DNA from: CBDUXT01 sp965371245
GTDB lineage: Bacteria > Planctomycetota > Phycisphaerae > UBA1845
DNA: 59,429 bases
Direction of reading: 5' to 3'
Assembly: GCA_965371245.1 (NCBI GenBank)
Contig: CBDUXT010000025.1
Span: 1 to 59,429 of the forward strand
This document shows positions 8,337-18,221 of this stretch, piece after piece. Both the position numbers and the translations under genes were made by a program. Position 1 is the first letter of the stretch; each line of letters starts with the position of its first letter. The notes beneath the pieces were generated by a model. That model was given only the letters and a program-made list of their open reading frames with translations, was not told the DNA's origin and searched no databases.

Positions 8337-10265
8337 ATGAGTCTTCTGGACAACATACACTCCCCGGCCGACGCGCGGGCGCTGCCCGTGGGCGAGCTCC
8401 CGCTGCTGGCGGAGGAGATTCGTACGCGAATTCTTCAGGTGGTCGGCGAGCAAGGCGGCCACCTGACGAGCAACCTGGGCGTCGTGGAACTCACCGTCGC
8501 GCTTCACCGCGTGTTCGACTTCACCCACGACCGCCTCCTGCTCGACGTCGGTCACCAGTGCTACCCTCACAAGCTGCTGACGGGTCGCCATGCCCGCTTC
8601 GACACATTGCGTCAGGCGGGCGGCCTCAGCGGCTTTCCGAGCAAGGACGAGAGCGACTACGACCTGTTCGACGTAGGACATGCCGGGACGTCGGTGGCCA
8701 CCGCGGTCGGGCTGGCCCGTGCCGATGAACTCGACGGCAACCAGCGCGCGGTCGTCGCGTTGATCGGCGATGCGAGCATTGTCAACGGCGTCGCGTTTGA
8801 GGGGCTCAACCAGGCCGGTACGCTCAAGCGGCAGTTTCTCGTGGTCCTCAACGACAACGAATGGGGCATCTCGCCGACGCAGGGCGGCATCGCCGAGCAC
8901 CTAGCCCGTTTCCGGGCAAGCAACTTCTACGAGGATGTCAAGGCCCGCACCAAGAAGCTACTGCCCAAGCTCCCGCTGCTGGGGAAGCCGGCCTTCGAGG
9001 TGATCGCACACCTCAAAGAGGGCATCAAGGCGACCGTCTCGCCGGGGCAGGTGTTCGAGGCGCTCGGCTTCCAGTACGTCGGTCCCGTCGATGGGCACGA
9101 CACTAAACACCTCGTTGAAATCCTCGAGGTTCTAAAGCAAGCGCACCACCCCGTGCTATTGCACGTCCACACCGTCAAAGGCAAGGGCTGTGACTGGGCG
9201 ACCGCCCAGCCGGGCAAGTACCACAGCCCAAAACCCTTCGCTATCGATAACGGCAAGATCAATACGAAAAGCGCCGGCGGTCGCGGCTGGACCCGGGCGT
9301 TCGTCGATGTCCTGATGGACCTGGCCGAGCGGGACGAGCGAATCTACGCCATGACCGCCGGCATGCCCGACGGCACCGGTCTCAATGCGTTTCAGGAACG
9401 CTTCCCCAGGCGGTCTCGCGACATCGGCATCGCGGAAAGCTGCATGGTGGACATCGCGGCCGGGATGGCCAAGACGGGGCTGCGACCGGTGGTGGCGGTC
9501 TACTCGACGTTCCTCCAGCGGGCGTTCGACCAGGTCTTTCAAGAGGTCGTGCTTCAGGGCCTTCCGGTGATGTTCTGCCTGGACCGCGGCGGTCTGGTCG
9601 GCGGAGACGGCGCCGTTCATCACGGCTTCCTCGACATCACCTACTTACGCGGCTTCCCGGGTATGACGCTGATGGCCCCGATGGACGAACTGGAACTTTG
9701 CGAATCGATGAAGCTGGGCCTAAGCCTCGACGGTCCGTGTGCGATTCGATACCCCAGAGACACCGTTCCGACACCGCTGCCGGATTGCCCGCCGTTTACG
9801 CTGGGCAGGTCGCGACGCTTGCGCGAGGGTGCGGATGCCACCATCCTTTGCTATGGGGTGACGGCCGGGGCGGCGATGTCGGCGGCGGAGATGCTGGCGG
9901 AGACGGGCATCGAGGTCGCCGTGGTGAACGCGCGCTTCGCCAAGCCCATCGATGAGGCGATGGTGAAGTCCGCGCTGGCTGGCACCGGGCCGGTGCTCAC
10001 CGTCGAAGATCATTCGGTGGCCGGCGGGTTTGGGTCGGCGGTGTTGGAAGCAGCCCAGGCTCTTTGCCTGGACACCTCCCGAACCGTCCGGCTCGGCATG
10101 CCGGCGGATCGGTTCATCGCGCATGGGTCGCGCGCCGGGCAACTGGCCGAGTGTGGCATCGACGCAACCGGGATCGCCGCGACGATTCAGTCTCTCGTGG
10201 ACCCCGGCGCCCTCCGTGTCCCCAAGAAAGTACGGTCCAACCAGCGGGAGATTCTGCCGCGGTAG
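8337..10265 (+). CDS. dxs: 1-deoxy-D-xylulose-5-phosphate synthase
   Basis: A 642-residue thiamine-diphosphate enzyme that condenses pyruvate and glyceraldehyde 3-phosphate, the first step of the MEP isoprenoid pathway. Visible hallmarks are HLTSNLGVVELTVALH, DVGHQCYPHKLLTGR, the metal-binding GDASIVNGVAFEGLN, the transketolase-like IAESCMVDIAAGMA and DRGGLVGGDGAVHHG. Length is typical. The ATG at 8337 follows a CGAGGA ribosome site. It lies downstream of the prenyl synthase and upstream of NAD kinase, an arrangement that fits a MEP-pathway block. No oddities are seen. Confidence 0.96.
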   Translation: MSLLDNIHSPADARALPVGELPLLAEEIRTRILQVVGEQGGHLTSNLGVVELTVALHRVFDFTHDRLLLDVGHQCYPHKLLTGRHARFDTLRQAGGLSGFPSKDESDYDLFDVGHAGTSVATAVGLARADELDGNQRAVVALIGDASIVNGVAFEGLNQAGTLKRQFLVVLNDNEWGISPTQGGIAEHLARFRASNFYEDVKARTKKLLPKLPLLGKPAFEVIAHLKEGIKATVSPGQVFEALGFQYVGPVDGHDTKHLVEILEVLKQAHHPVLLHVHTVKGKGCDWATAQPGKYHSPKPFAIDNGKINTKSAGGRGWTRAFVDVLMDLAERDERIYAMTAGMPDGTGLNAFQERFPRRSRDIGIAESCMVDIAAGMAKTGLRPVVAVYSTFLQRAFDQVFQEVVLQGLPVMFCLDRGGLVGGDGAVHHGFLDITYLRGFPGMTLMAPMDELELCESMKLGLSLDGPCAIRYPRDTVPTPLPDCPPFTLGRSRRLREGADATILCYGVTAGAAMSAAEMLAETGIEVAVVNARFAKPIDEAMVKSALAGTGPVLTVEDHSVAGGFGSAVLEAAQALCLDTSRTVRLGMPADRFIAHGSRAGQLAECGIDATGIAATIQSLVDPGALRVPKKVRSNQREILPR

Positions 10266-10338
10266 ATCGCCTTCGATTCCGAGCACGCGAGCGACAACAC
10301 GCCGTCGCGCTCAAACTGACATTCGAGGGTCACTCTCT

Positions 10339-11196
10339 TTGACCAGCGCTCGATCCAAACCACGCGTCTTCTTCCTCGCCAACCCCGACAAGCCCGAGGC
10401 TTCTGTTGCCATGGCTCGGCTTCAGGCGTTCGCCGCGACCCAATGCGAGATCGTCGGAACGGGCGTGGCGCTGGATGCCGGCAAAGCAGCAGAGTCCAAG
10501 GCGCATCGGATTGTCGTCTTCGGTGGTGACGGCACGCTACTGGGCGTGGCCCGCTCGCTCGGCGCCCGACAGGTTCCACTCATCGGCGTGAACGTCGGCA
10601 AGCTCGGGTTTCTCGCGGAGTTCTCGGCCGACGAACTTGAGCGCTGCTTCGATCGCGCCGTCTCCGACGACACCATCATCAGCCACCGAACGGTGCTCGA
10701 GGTCAAGGTCGAGCACAACGGAGGCGTGCGCCACGCGATGCTGGCTGTCAACGATTGTGTGATCCGGGCGGGCTCGCCCTTCCGCGTCGTTCGCCTTGGT
10801 GTCTCGATCAACGGTGAGCACCTAACCGACGTCGCGGGTGATGGGTTGATCGTCTGTACGCCCAGCGGCTCGACCGCGCACAACCTGTCCGCCGGCGGTC
10901 CCATCATGCAGCCCGGGGTGGATGCCATCGTCTTGACACCGCTGTGCCCCCATTCGCTGACGCATCGTCCCTTGGTGATCGAACGGGAATCGGTCATTGC
11001 CATCCTGGCCGACGACGTCAATGAAGGGACGACGGCGATCATCGACGGGCAGGTCGCTTGCCCGCTTCAGCCAGGCGACCGCGTCACGATCCGGCGCTTC
11101 GACACGGACTTCCAGCTCGTCCACAACCCGCTCTACGCCCAGTGGCACAACCTTGTCACCAAGCTGCATTGGGGCCGATCGCCCGACTATGCGTAG
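10339..11196 (+). CDS. nadK: NAD kinase
   Basis: A 285-residue ATP-NAD kinase that makes NADP. It carries the GGDGT motif (residues 62-66) and the second signature VAGDGLIVCTPSGSTAHN, including the conserved TPxGSTA, with a C-terminal IDGQVACPLQPGD. The start is TTG at 10339, supported by GAGGG 9 bases upstream and by the protein opening with the usual SKPRVFFLANPDK strand. It sits 73 bases after dxs on the same strand and ends 12 bases from the convergent proline enzyme. NADPH supply for the MEP pathway is a plausible functional link but not proven. Confidence 0.93.
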   Translation: MTSARSKPRVFFLANPDKPEASVAMARLQAFAATQCEIVGTGVALDAGKAAESKAHRIVVFGGDGTLLGVARSLGARQVPLIGVNVGKLGFLAEFSADELERCFDRAVSDDTIISHRTVLEVKVEHNGGVRHAMLAVNDCVIRAGSPFRVVRLGVSINGEHLTDVAGDGLIVCTPSGSTAHNLSAGGPIMQPGVDAIVLTPLCPHSLTHRPLVIERESVIAILADDVNEGTTAIIDGQVACPLQPGDRVTIRRFDTDFQLVHNPLYAQWHNLVTKLHWGRSPDYA

Positions 11197-11208
11197 CCGA
11201 CACTTGTT

Positions 11209-14200
11209 TCACGCACGCGAGTGCTCCTGGCTGGGCACGAAGCCGCTTCGGGCCGTGTTTTCCGTGATACAGCGTGCGTCCATGAAATGCAGCAGGTAGT
11301 CCGGCGAACCGGCTTTGACGCCGGTTCCGCTCAGCTTGAAACCGCCGAACGGCTGGGCATCGACCTGCGAGCCGGTGATCCGCCGGTTGATGTAGAGATT
11401 GCCGACGGCGAAATCACGCCGCGCGCGCTCGAGGTGCTCCGGGCTGCGGGAAAACACGCCGCCGGTCAGCGCGTACTTCGTTCCGTTGGCGATCGCCAGC
11501 GCGTGGTCGAAGTCGCGGGCTCGCAGAACCGTCAGCACCGGACCGAGCACCTCGTCCTGCGACAGTGGCGCGTCCGGCTCGATGTCCACGATCACAATCG
11601 GTGCCACGAAGTAACCCTGGCCGCATTCCGCCGGCAGCGACGCCTCGACGAGCACGCGCCCCTGCGATCGACCGAGTTCCACGTATTCCATGATGCGATC
11701 ACGCGCCGCCGCGTCGATCACGGGACCGACCATGGTAGAGGGTTGTTCCGCCGGGCCGATGCGCACGCTCTGAGTCGCATCACGCAGGCGGTCGAGCAGC
11801 GCCTCGTACACGCCGTCCACGACAACCAACCGGCTGCAACTGCTGCATTTTTGCCCGGCGAAGGCGAAGGCCGACTCGATGACCGCCTGGACCGCGCCGT
11901 CCAGGTCGGCGTCGTCGTCGATGATGATGGCGTTCTTGCCGCCCATTTCGACGATCATTTTCTTGATGAAGGTTTGTTCCGGGCGAACGATCGCGCCGCC
12001 GCGGGTGACCGCCTTGCCCACCTCGTGCGAGCCGGTGAATGCCACGACGTTGACGTCCGGGTGCTCGACCAGGGACGGACCGATACGCGCGCCGGGGCCG
12101 GGAACGAAGTTGAACACGCCCGGGGGGAAACCGGCGCCCTGAACAATCTCCGCCAGCTTGGCCGCCGTCACTGACGCCTGCGAGGCCGGCTTGATGACCA
12201 CCGTGTTCCCCGCCGCCAAGGCGGCGCCGGTCATCCCGCTGAGAATCGCCAGCGGAAAAGCCCACGGGGACAGGACGCCGCAGACCCCCTTCGGCGAGTA
12301 GGTCAGCATGTTGTCTTCGCCCGGCAAGTTGCGTAGGCGCGGGCGCGACTCGATGCGCTCGATCTGATCGGCATAGTAGCGCCAATGGTCGATAGCCTCG
12401 CTGATGTCGGCGTCGGCCTCTCGCCACGGCTTGCCCACTTCAAGAACGATCGTGGCCGCCAGCTCAAAACGGCGGCGCTCCAGATCGGCGGCCACGCTCC
12501 GCAACAGCTCGGCCCGACTTGCGGCGGGCGTTGCCCGCCAGGCGGGAAACGCGGTTCGGGCGGCGGTCACCGCGCGCGAGACGTCCGTCGTAGTCGCCCG
12601 GGCGACGCGGCCGACGACCTCACCGGGGTTGGACGGATTGACCGAGTCGAACGTCGTCTTCGTGATGACACTGCGACCATCGATGAGCATCGGATAGGCT
12701 CGCCCGAATTCACCGCGGACGTAGGCGATGGCCTGGACCATCTTGCACCGATTCTGGTCCGCGGAGAAGTTGGTGGTCGAGGCGTTCGTAAAATCGGACA
12801 TCGGTTCCTCCGGATCGGTGTTGCGATAGTATCTCGACGCGGGCGGCGTACTGGGCGGACGGACCCCGCCCGGGTCTTGGAGAAGGCGCTCCCGAGAGCC
12901 GTGGTCGCCGAAGCTCTGCTTGAGGAACCCCTCATTCGAGCTGTTCTCCAACAGCCGTCGAATCAGATAGCCCATGCCCGGCATGAGCTGCCCGTAGGGG
13001 CTGTAGATCCGCACACACTGCCCCATCCGAACCATCGCGCTTTTCAGTGGATCGCCCATGCCGAAGAGCATCTGGACTTCGTAGTGGCAAGGAGCAACAC
13101 CGAGCGCCTCCGCGGTCGCAAGGACGACGGCCAGCGAACGGATGTTGTGGCTGGCGAACGCGGGCCGAATCACATCGACGCGGGCGAGCATCACCTTGGT
13201 CATGCGTTCGTAGCAAGCGTCGGTCTCCCACTTGCGCGTCCACACCGGCGGCGCATGATGGTTCCGAACGGCCGCCGCCGTTTCCGCATCCCAGTACGCC
13301 CCCTTGACCAGACGCACGCCGAACCGGGTTCCCCGGCGCTTGCCCCACGCGAGCAGATCGGCCAGGTCCCGCTCGCCGTCGCGAAGGTATGCCTGCACGA
13401 CAATCCCCACGTCCGGCCAATCGCGAAACTCGTCCTCCAGCAGGAGGCGCTTAAAGAGTGCCAAGGTCAGGTCACGATAGCGAAACGCTTCCATGTCGAT
13501 GTTGACGAACGCCCCGGCGCGTCGTGCATGCCTTAGCAGCGGCCGCAACCGGTCCGATACCCGTTTCATCGCCCCCGCGGGGTCGATGGCGTCGAAGTGC
13601 GGGTCGAGCCCGGTCGGTTTGATCGACAGGTTGACCCGCGGCATCGATCCCGATCCCGCCTGATCGATCAGGGGGTCGATCGACCACCCGCGAGCGCGAG
13701 GCGACAGTTGATCGATCAGGTCGTGATAGACCCCGGCGTAGCGATCGGCTTGGGCGGCGCTGGTGGTCGCTTCACCCAAGACGTCCAGGGTGAACGCCAT
13801 GCGCTCGCGGCGTAAGCGTTCGACGGTTCGAATGGCGCTCGGCGCGTCGTAGCCGGTGATGAACCGCCCGGCCATCCGCGTCGCACCGAGCCGAGCGGCC
13901 GAGGCGATCAGACGCTCGCGGGCATCGCGCAAGGGTCCGGGGCCGATGAGGGCGTGGACGACGCGGGGAACGGGCACGACGTTGGGATCGAAGTACTCGG
14001 CCAGGTGACGAACAAGCGAGCGGTGCGTGGTCAGGGTGGGTAGGCAGTCAACGAACTCGAACGCGCGGGCGCGCAGGCGCTCATCGTGATCCAGTACGCG
14101 CGTCATGGCCTCCAGCCACCAGGCGCCCTGCCATATCCGTGGACGGGCGGCGCCTGCGAGCTCGAAGATCTCGTGACCGATGCTCCGAACGCGCGATGGC

Positions 14201-14220
14201 AGGCACTCCGGTGGGGTCAT
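11209..14220 (-). CDS. putA: Bifunctional proline dehydrogenase / L-glutamate semialdehyde dehydrogenase
   Basis: A 1003-residue two-enzyme protein that oxidises proline to glutamate. Residues to about 450 form the FAD proline dehydrogenase barrel (AFVNIDMEAFRYRDL, RLVKGAYWDAE, FASHN, EVQMLFGM, YSPYG). The rest is the aldehyde dehydrogenase, with VEMGGKNAII, FTGSHEVGK and the catalytic C792 in GQKCSSC. There is no N-terminal DNA-binding domain, so it is not the autoregulating E. coli form. The ATG at 14220 overlaps the upstream helicase stop as ATGA. Length matches the short PutA class. Confidence 0.94.
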   Translation of the reverse strand: MTPPECLPSRVRSIGHEIFELAGAARPRIWQGAWWLEAMTRVLDHDERLRARAFEFVDCLPTLTTHRSLVRHLAEYFDPNVVPVPRVVHALIGPGPLRDARERLIASAARLGATRMAGRFITGYDAPSAIRTVERLRRERMAFTLDVLGEATTSAAQADRYAGVYHDLIDQLSPRARGWSIDPLIDQAGSGSMPRVNLSIKPTGLDPHFDAIDPAGAMKRVSDRLRPLLRHARRAGAFVNIDMEAFRYRDLTLALFKRLLLEDEFRDWPDVGIVVQAYLRDGERDLADLLAWGKRRGTRFGVRLVKGAYWDAETAAAVRNHHAPPVWTRKWETDACYERMTKVMLARVDVIRPAFASHNIRSLAVVLATAEALGVAPCHYEVQMLFGMGDPLKSAMVRMGQCVRIYSPYGQLMPGMGYLIRRLLENSSNEGFLKQSFGDHGSRERLLQDPGGVRPPSTPPASRYYRNTDPEEPMSDFTNASTTNFSADQNRCKMVQAIAYVRGEFGRAYPMLIDGRSVITKTTFDSVNPSNPGEVVGRVARATTTDVSRAVTAARTAFPAWRATPAASRAELLRSVAADLERRRFELAATIVLEVGKPWREADADISEAIDHWRYYADQIERIESRPRLRNLPGEDNMLTYSPKGVCGVLSPWAFPLAILSGMTGAALAAGNTVVIKPASQASVTAAKLAEIVQGAGFPPGVFNFVPGPGARIGPSLVEHPDVNVVAFTGSHEVGKAVTRGGAIVRPEQTFIKKMIVEMGGKNAIIIDDDADLDGAVQAVIESAFAFAGQKCSSCSRLVVVDGVYEALLDRLRDATQSVRIGPAEQPSTMVGPVIDAAARDRIMEYVELGRSQGRVLVEASLPAECGQGYFVAPIVIVDIEPDAPLSQDEVLGPVLTVLRARDFDHALAIANGTKYALTGGVFSRSPEHLERARRDFAVGNLYINRRITGSQVDAQPFGGFKLSGTGVKAGSPDYLLHFMDARCITENTARSGFVPSQEHSRA

Positions 14221-17200
14221 GGCTCGTCGCTGCATCCTTCGCTGATCTGGCTCACCGCGCCGACCTGCCAGGTAACGATCCGGCGGGCCGAGAGAAACAC
14301 CAGCCGACAGGTCCTTGCCGGACGTCGCCAGAGGCGCGCCGCGGCGCCGGCATAGAGCTCAAGCTGCGAACGGTATCGCTTCGCCCGGTCGGTCGCGGCT
14401 TCCGGTCCGATCGCGTCGGTCTTGAAGTCGATGATTTCCAGGCCGTCAGACGCGGGCAAAACGCCGTCAATGATGCCGCGCACCAGGACACGATCCTCCG
14501 GGATGGCATCGACGTGCGGATCGAAGGTCGCGATCGGCTCGAGGGCAATGTACATGAACTCCCGCCGGTACGCATCGCCGGCCAACCGAATCGCCTCCGC
14601 CAGCGGCGTCGAGACGAACCACTCCAATGAGGCGGCATCGATCCGCCCCGAGTCGCCTTCGCCAAGCAGACCAGCGGTAACCATCCGTTGCAATTCCGAG
14701 GCCACGCCCGCGGGATCGGTTGCGGCGCGGAAGTCGAAGTGCTGCAGTGCGCGATGCGTGACCACGCCGCGAAGGGCGGCCTCGTCGCGATCGCGCGGCG
14801 CGGCCTTTCTCGTGGGCGCGTAACGCCCGTCTTCGGTTCGGGCCAAGCCCCGCTCTTCCGGGTTTTGTAGAAAATCGTACGTGTGTTTGAGCTCACCCAC
14901 GGAGGCCGAGGCACGCACCGACGTGGCCGCCAACGCCGGATAGACAAACTCCAGCCGAGAGACGACCGCCTCCACCTCGCGGTCGTTCAGCGCGATCGGC
15001 TCGTCGGGCGGCAGCGGCGCGACGTTTGCGACGGCCTCGCGAACCGCTTGCTCAGACGGCGCAGCGGGCTCGGCCACCGTCCAGGCGGCCAACTCGTCGC
15101 CCGTGTGCGCGTGCAGCTCGAACAGGGGCCTTGCATTTTTTTCCTCGTCGGCTTGCCGGACGACTCCGGGCGGCGCGGCGCCCAGCACGGGAAGCAGCCA
15201 CTCCATCGGCGTTGCGGCCGTGGTGATCATCAGAGGCGTGGGCGGACCGGTGGACCCGGTCGCCTCGCGCAACCGTTCCTCGACCTTGTCAACCGAGCCG
15301 ATCAGCACGAGCCTGTCCTTCGCGCGCGTCATGGCTACATAGAGAACACGCATTTCCTCCTCGCGCGTGGTCCGCTCGATCTCCGAAACGACCCGGCGAT
15401 GCGCGACCGACGGATACTCGATCATGTGGCTTCGATCGATCACGCGCAGACCGATGCCGGACTTGCGCTCGAAGATCATCCGCCCACTGCGATCGGAAAA
15501 GTTGAACTTCGTACCCAGCCCGGCCACAAAAACGACGGGGAACTCCAGCCCCTTCGATTTGTGAATGCTCATGATCCGAACGACGTTCGGTTCCTCCGCC
15601 ACAGCGGGTGCGGCCGGGATCGGACGATCTTCCGTTTCAAGGGTCTGCACGAAGCGAAGGAAACGGTGCAGCCCCTGCCGGCGAAACGTGCCGAACTGCT
15701 GCGCGATCTCATGCAGCTTCAAGAGATTCGCGTACCGCTGCCCACCACGCCGCTCAGCGCAGACCGAAGCCGGCAGTCCGGTCTCCTCGTACAGACGCCA
15801 GACGACCTCGGCCAGCGGGCGCCGGCTGGCCATGGTCCGGAACCGCTCGATGCGATCGAGGATCGCTCGCAACGTTCGGCGCGGGTCCGTGTCCGGACCG
15901 CGTTTGGCGTATTCGACAACGACGGCGTAAAAGGGTAGCGCCCGATCCAGACAGCGTATGTCCACAAGATCATCCGCCGAAAGCGGACCGCCGAAGACGC
16001 CGCTGCGCAGCACCGCCGCCAACGGGATGTCTTGTTGACAATTATCCAAGACCTCCAGCGCCGTCAGCACGTCGCGGACCTCGCGGGCGGCAAAGAGCGA
16101 TCCGCCGACCTCGGCATAGGCCGGGATCTCCATGGTTCCCAGGACGGACGCGATCCGCTCGGCGTCGATCTTGGCCGAGCGAACCAGGACGGCGATGTCT
16201 CCAAATTCCAGGCGGCCCTCGTCGTCGCCGGGTTCCGGACCGCCGGCACCAATCAGTTCCCGGATTCGGGTTCCGATCAACTGAGCCTCGCGCTCGATCA
16301 CAGACGGTGGGACATGGCGGCGATCGGGTTCGGCATCGTCGATGCCCACCTCCGGTTCGGCGTGCGCAGACCCCTTTCGATCGAGCACGTGAACCTCGAC
16401 CGGCGCGTGCGGCACGCCGGGATCGACCTCGCGCCCCGCGCGCAACTCGGCCTCCTGGTCATACACGATGGGTCCGCACGCTCGGCTCATCAGCACGCGG
16501 AAAAGCATGTTGACCGCCTCGAGGATTTCGCCGCGGCTGCGGAAGTTATGCTGAAGCGCGATGGCCGCTCCGGGTGACGCACTTGGGCGAAACCGGCGGA
16601 GTCTTTCGTTGAAGACGGCCGGCTCCGCCAGGCGGAAACGATAGATGCTCTGTTTCACATCGCCGACGACAAAGAGGTTGTCGGGCAGGTTCGGGTCTTG
16701 GCTCGCCTCACGGCTGGCGAGCCTTAGAATGGCATCTTGAAGCGGGCTGACATCCTGAAACTCGTCCACCATCACATAGCGAAATCGACGGTGTAGCGCA
16801 GGCGCGACGCCGGACGCCTCGCCAACAAGCAGCTCGAACGCCAGCCGCTCCTGATCCGAAAAGTCAAGCACGTTCATCGCCCGTTTGCGACGAGCGTAGT
16901 CGCGGCGAAGGGCACCGACCAACGCGACAATCGTAGCGACGAACGGAGCGGTCGCCCGAAGATCGTCGATACACGCCTCCACGGAAAACGCGCCGTAGCG
17001 GTCCCTCAGTCGCTTCTGATACAGTGTCTTGCGGATGTCATCGAGCTGCTGCTTGGCCCGATCACGGGCGGCTCGCTCGGCGTCATCGGCATCCTTCGCA
17101 AGCCGCGGCGCGCCGGAGCGCGGGAACGAAAACGCGGCGATGTCAGGTTGAATCTCCGCGAATCGGGCGAGACGATCAGAAACGACCTCGGCATCCCCCG

Positions 17201-18221
17201 CGTCCATCGGTTCGGGGCACTCACCCGGCGCATCGCCTGTTTCTTCGTCCCGAGCCGCGGGCTTCAGCCCGCGCGGCTTCTCGCCCGCGGAGGCATCGCC
17301 ACGACCGGTCTCGGGAAACGGCGCACGTTCGTTCCCGATCAGCCGAGCCGCCCAATCCTCGATGACGCCCCGGTAATCCCCGATCGCATCGATGAACACG
17401 TGCCCCGCGGGATGCCCCGCTTGAAGCGTCGCGATGACGCGATCGCAGTGCTCGATCTGTCGGGGCAGCTCATCGAGAAGCTCACCGATCATCTCCGAGA
17501 CGATTGTTTCGGGATGCCGACCCAACGAGCGGGCGGCCTCGGAAAGCCAGTCGTCCGGGTCGGTCAGCGACTCGCAAAAATCATGAAGGCCTTCCACCAG
17601 TTTCGCGATTCCGCCGTCCTCACCCAGTCCGTAGTCATCGACCAGCGCCTGAAACGCCGCCGGTAGATCGCAAGCCTCCTCTGTCGGTGTCTCGACCGTG
17701 GCAGTTTTGTCACAGGCCGCGTCGTCGTCCACATGTCCGAGCGGGTGTTCGGCTGAACCGGCGCCTTCGTAGAGGTCGGCGAAGACCCGCTGGAGCGTTT
17801 CCTTCTTGAGCAACCGTGCCTCATCGGCGTCCAGCACCTCCGCGCCGGCATCAAGGCGTAGCTCACTGAAGTGGCGGCGCACAAGCCAGAGACAAAAGGC
17901 GTGGATCGTCGAGATCCGGGCCGAATCAACCAGCGCCATCTGTCGCCGCAGTCGCTTGTCGTCCGGGCGGTCGGCCACGCGCTGACCGATCGCCTCGACG
18001 ATGCGAGCACGCATCTGAGCCGCCGCCGCCTCGGTAAACGTGACCACAAGGAGCGCGTCCACGTCGCACCGCGCGTCGCCGGGCGCATCGCAAACGAGGT
18101 ACGCACACCGCTCGGCCAGCACGGCCGTCTTTCCCGACCCCGCGGCGGCCGTAACGATCACGCTGCGGTCGATCGTCTCGACGGCCCGTCGTTGCTCGTC
18201 TGTGAACCGAATCGCCGACAT
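14217..18221 (-). CDS. addA: AddA-like helicase-nuclease
   Basis: A 1334-residue superfamily 1A helicase with a C-terminal nuclease, the AddA subunit type that resects double-strand breaks for RecA. Walker A is AAAGSGKT at residues 25-32; MVDEFQDVSPLQ is motif II; SIHKSKGLEFPVVFV is motif V-like; VLYVAMTRAKDRLVL is motif VI. Near the C-terminus, RGIIDGVL and IIDFKTDA give the PD-(D/E)xK nuclease residues. No AddB partner is in the window. Residues 316-324 (PRGLKPAAR) are encoded by a 27-bp palindromic repeat identical to an intergenic copy at 59.2 kb. The gene is coupled by ATGA to putA. Confidence 0.9.
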   Translation of the reverse strand: MSAIRFTDEQRRAVETIDRSVIVTAAAGSGKTAVLAERCAYLVCDAPGDARCDVDALLVVTFTEAAAAQMRARIVEAIGQRVADRPDDKRLRRQMALVDSARISTIHAFCLWLVRRHFSELRLDAGAEVLDADEARLLKKETLQRVFADLYEGAGSAEHPLGHVDDDAACDKTATVETPTEEACDLPAAFQALVDDYGLGEDGGIAKLVEGLHDFCESLTDPDDWLSEAARSLGRHPETIVSEMIGELLDELPRQIEHCDRVIATLQAGHPAGHVFIDAIGDYRGVIEDWAARLIGNERAPFPETGRGDASAGEKPRGLKPAARDEETGDAPGECPEPMDAGDAEVVSDRLARFAEIQPDIAAFSFPRSGAPRLAKDADDAERAARDRAKQQLDDIRKTLYQKRLRDRYGAFSVEACIDDLRATAPFVATIVALVGALRRDYARRKRAMNVLDFSDQERLAFELLVGEASGVAPALHRRFRYVMVDEFQDVSPLQDAILRLASREASQDPNLPDNLFVVGDVKQSIYRFRLAEPAVFNERLRRFRPSASPGAAIALQHNFRSRGEILEAVNMLFRVLMSRACGPIVYDQEAELRAGREVDPGVPHAPVEVHVLDRKGSAHAEPEVGIDDAEPDRRHVPPSVIEREAQLIGTRIRELIGAGGPEPGDDEGRLEFGDIAVLVRSAKIDAERIASVLGTMEIPAYAEVGGSLFAAREVRDVLTALEVLDNCQQDIPLAAVLRSGVFGGPLSADDLVDIRCLDRALPFYAVVVEYAKRGPDTDPRRTLRAILDRIERFRTMASRRPLAEVVWRLYEETGLPASVCAERRGGQRYANLLKLHEIAQQFGTFRRQGLHRFLRFVQTLETEDRPIPAAPAVAEEPNVVRIMSIHKSKGLEFPVVFVAGLGTKFNFSDRSGRMIFERKSGIGLRVIDRSHMIEYPSVAHRRVVSEIERTTREEEMRVLYVAMTRAKDRLVLIGSVDKVEERLREATGSTGPPTPLMITTAATPMEWLLPVLGAAPPGVVRQADEEKNARPLFELHAHTGDELAAWTVAEPAAPSEQAVREAVANVAPLPPDEPIALNDREVEAVVSRLEFVYPALAATSVRASASVGELKHTYDFLQNPEERGLARTEDGRYAPTRKAAPRDRDEAALRGVVTHRALQHFDFRAATDPAGVASELQRMVTAGLLGEGDSGRIDAASLEWFVSTPLAEAIRLAGDAYRREFMYIALEPIATFDPHVDAIPEDRVLVRGIIDGVLPASDGLEIIDFKTDAIGPEAATDRAKRYRSQLELYAGAAARLWRRPARTCRLVFLSARRIVTWQVGAVSQISEGCSDEP
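17250..17276 (-). repeat. 27-bp palindromic repeat B inside addA
   Basis: A palindrome built on CGCGGGC/GCCCGCG that is identical over 27 bp, in reverse complement, to 59205-59231 and differs by one base from 41082-41108. Here it lies inside the addA frame and keeps it open, encoding PRGLKPAAR in a low-complexity, acidic linker between helicase motifs. Confidence 0.9.

Noticed and set aside
12385..13536. Long open frame antisense to putA (about 380 codons)
   Set aside because: It mirrors the codon structure of putA and shows no family features; open antisense frames are common in GC-rich genes.
17250..17276. Transcription terminator inside addA
   Set aside because: The palindrome lacks a T-run on the coding strand and lies in an open frame; it is treated as a repeat.
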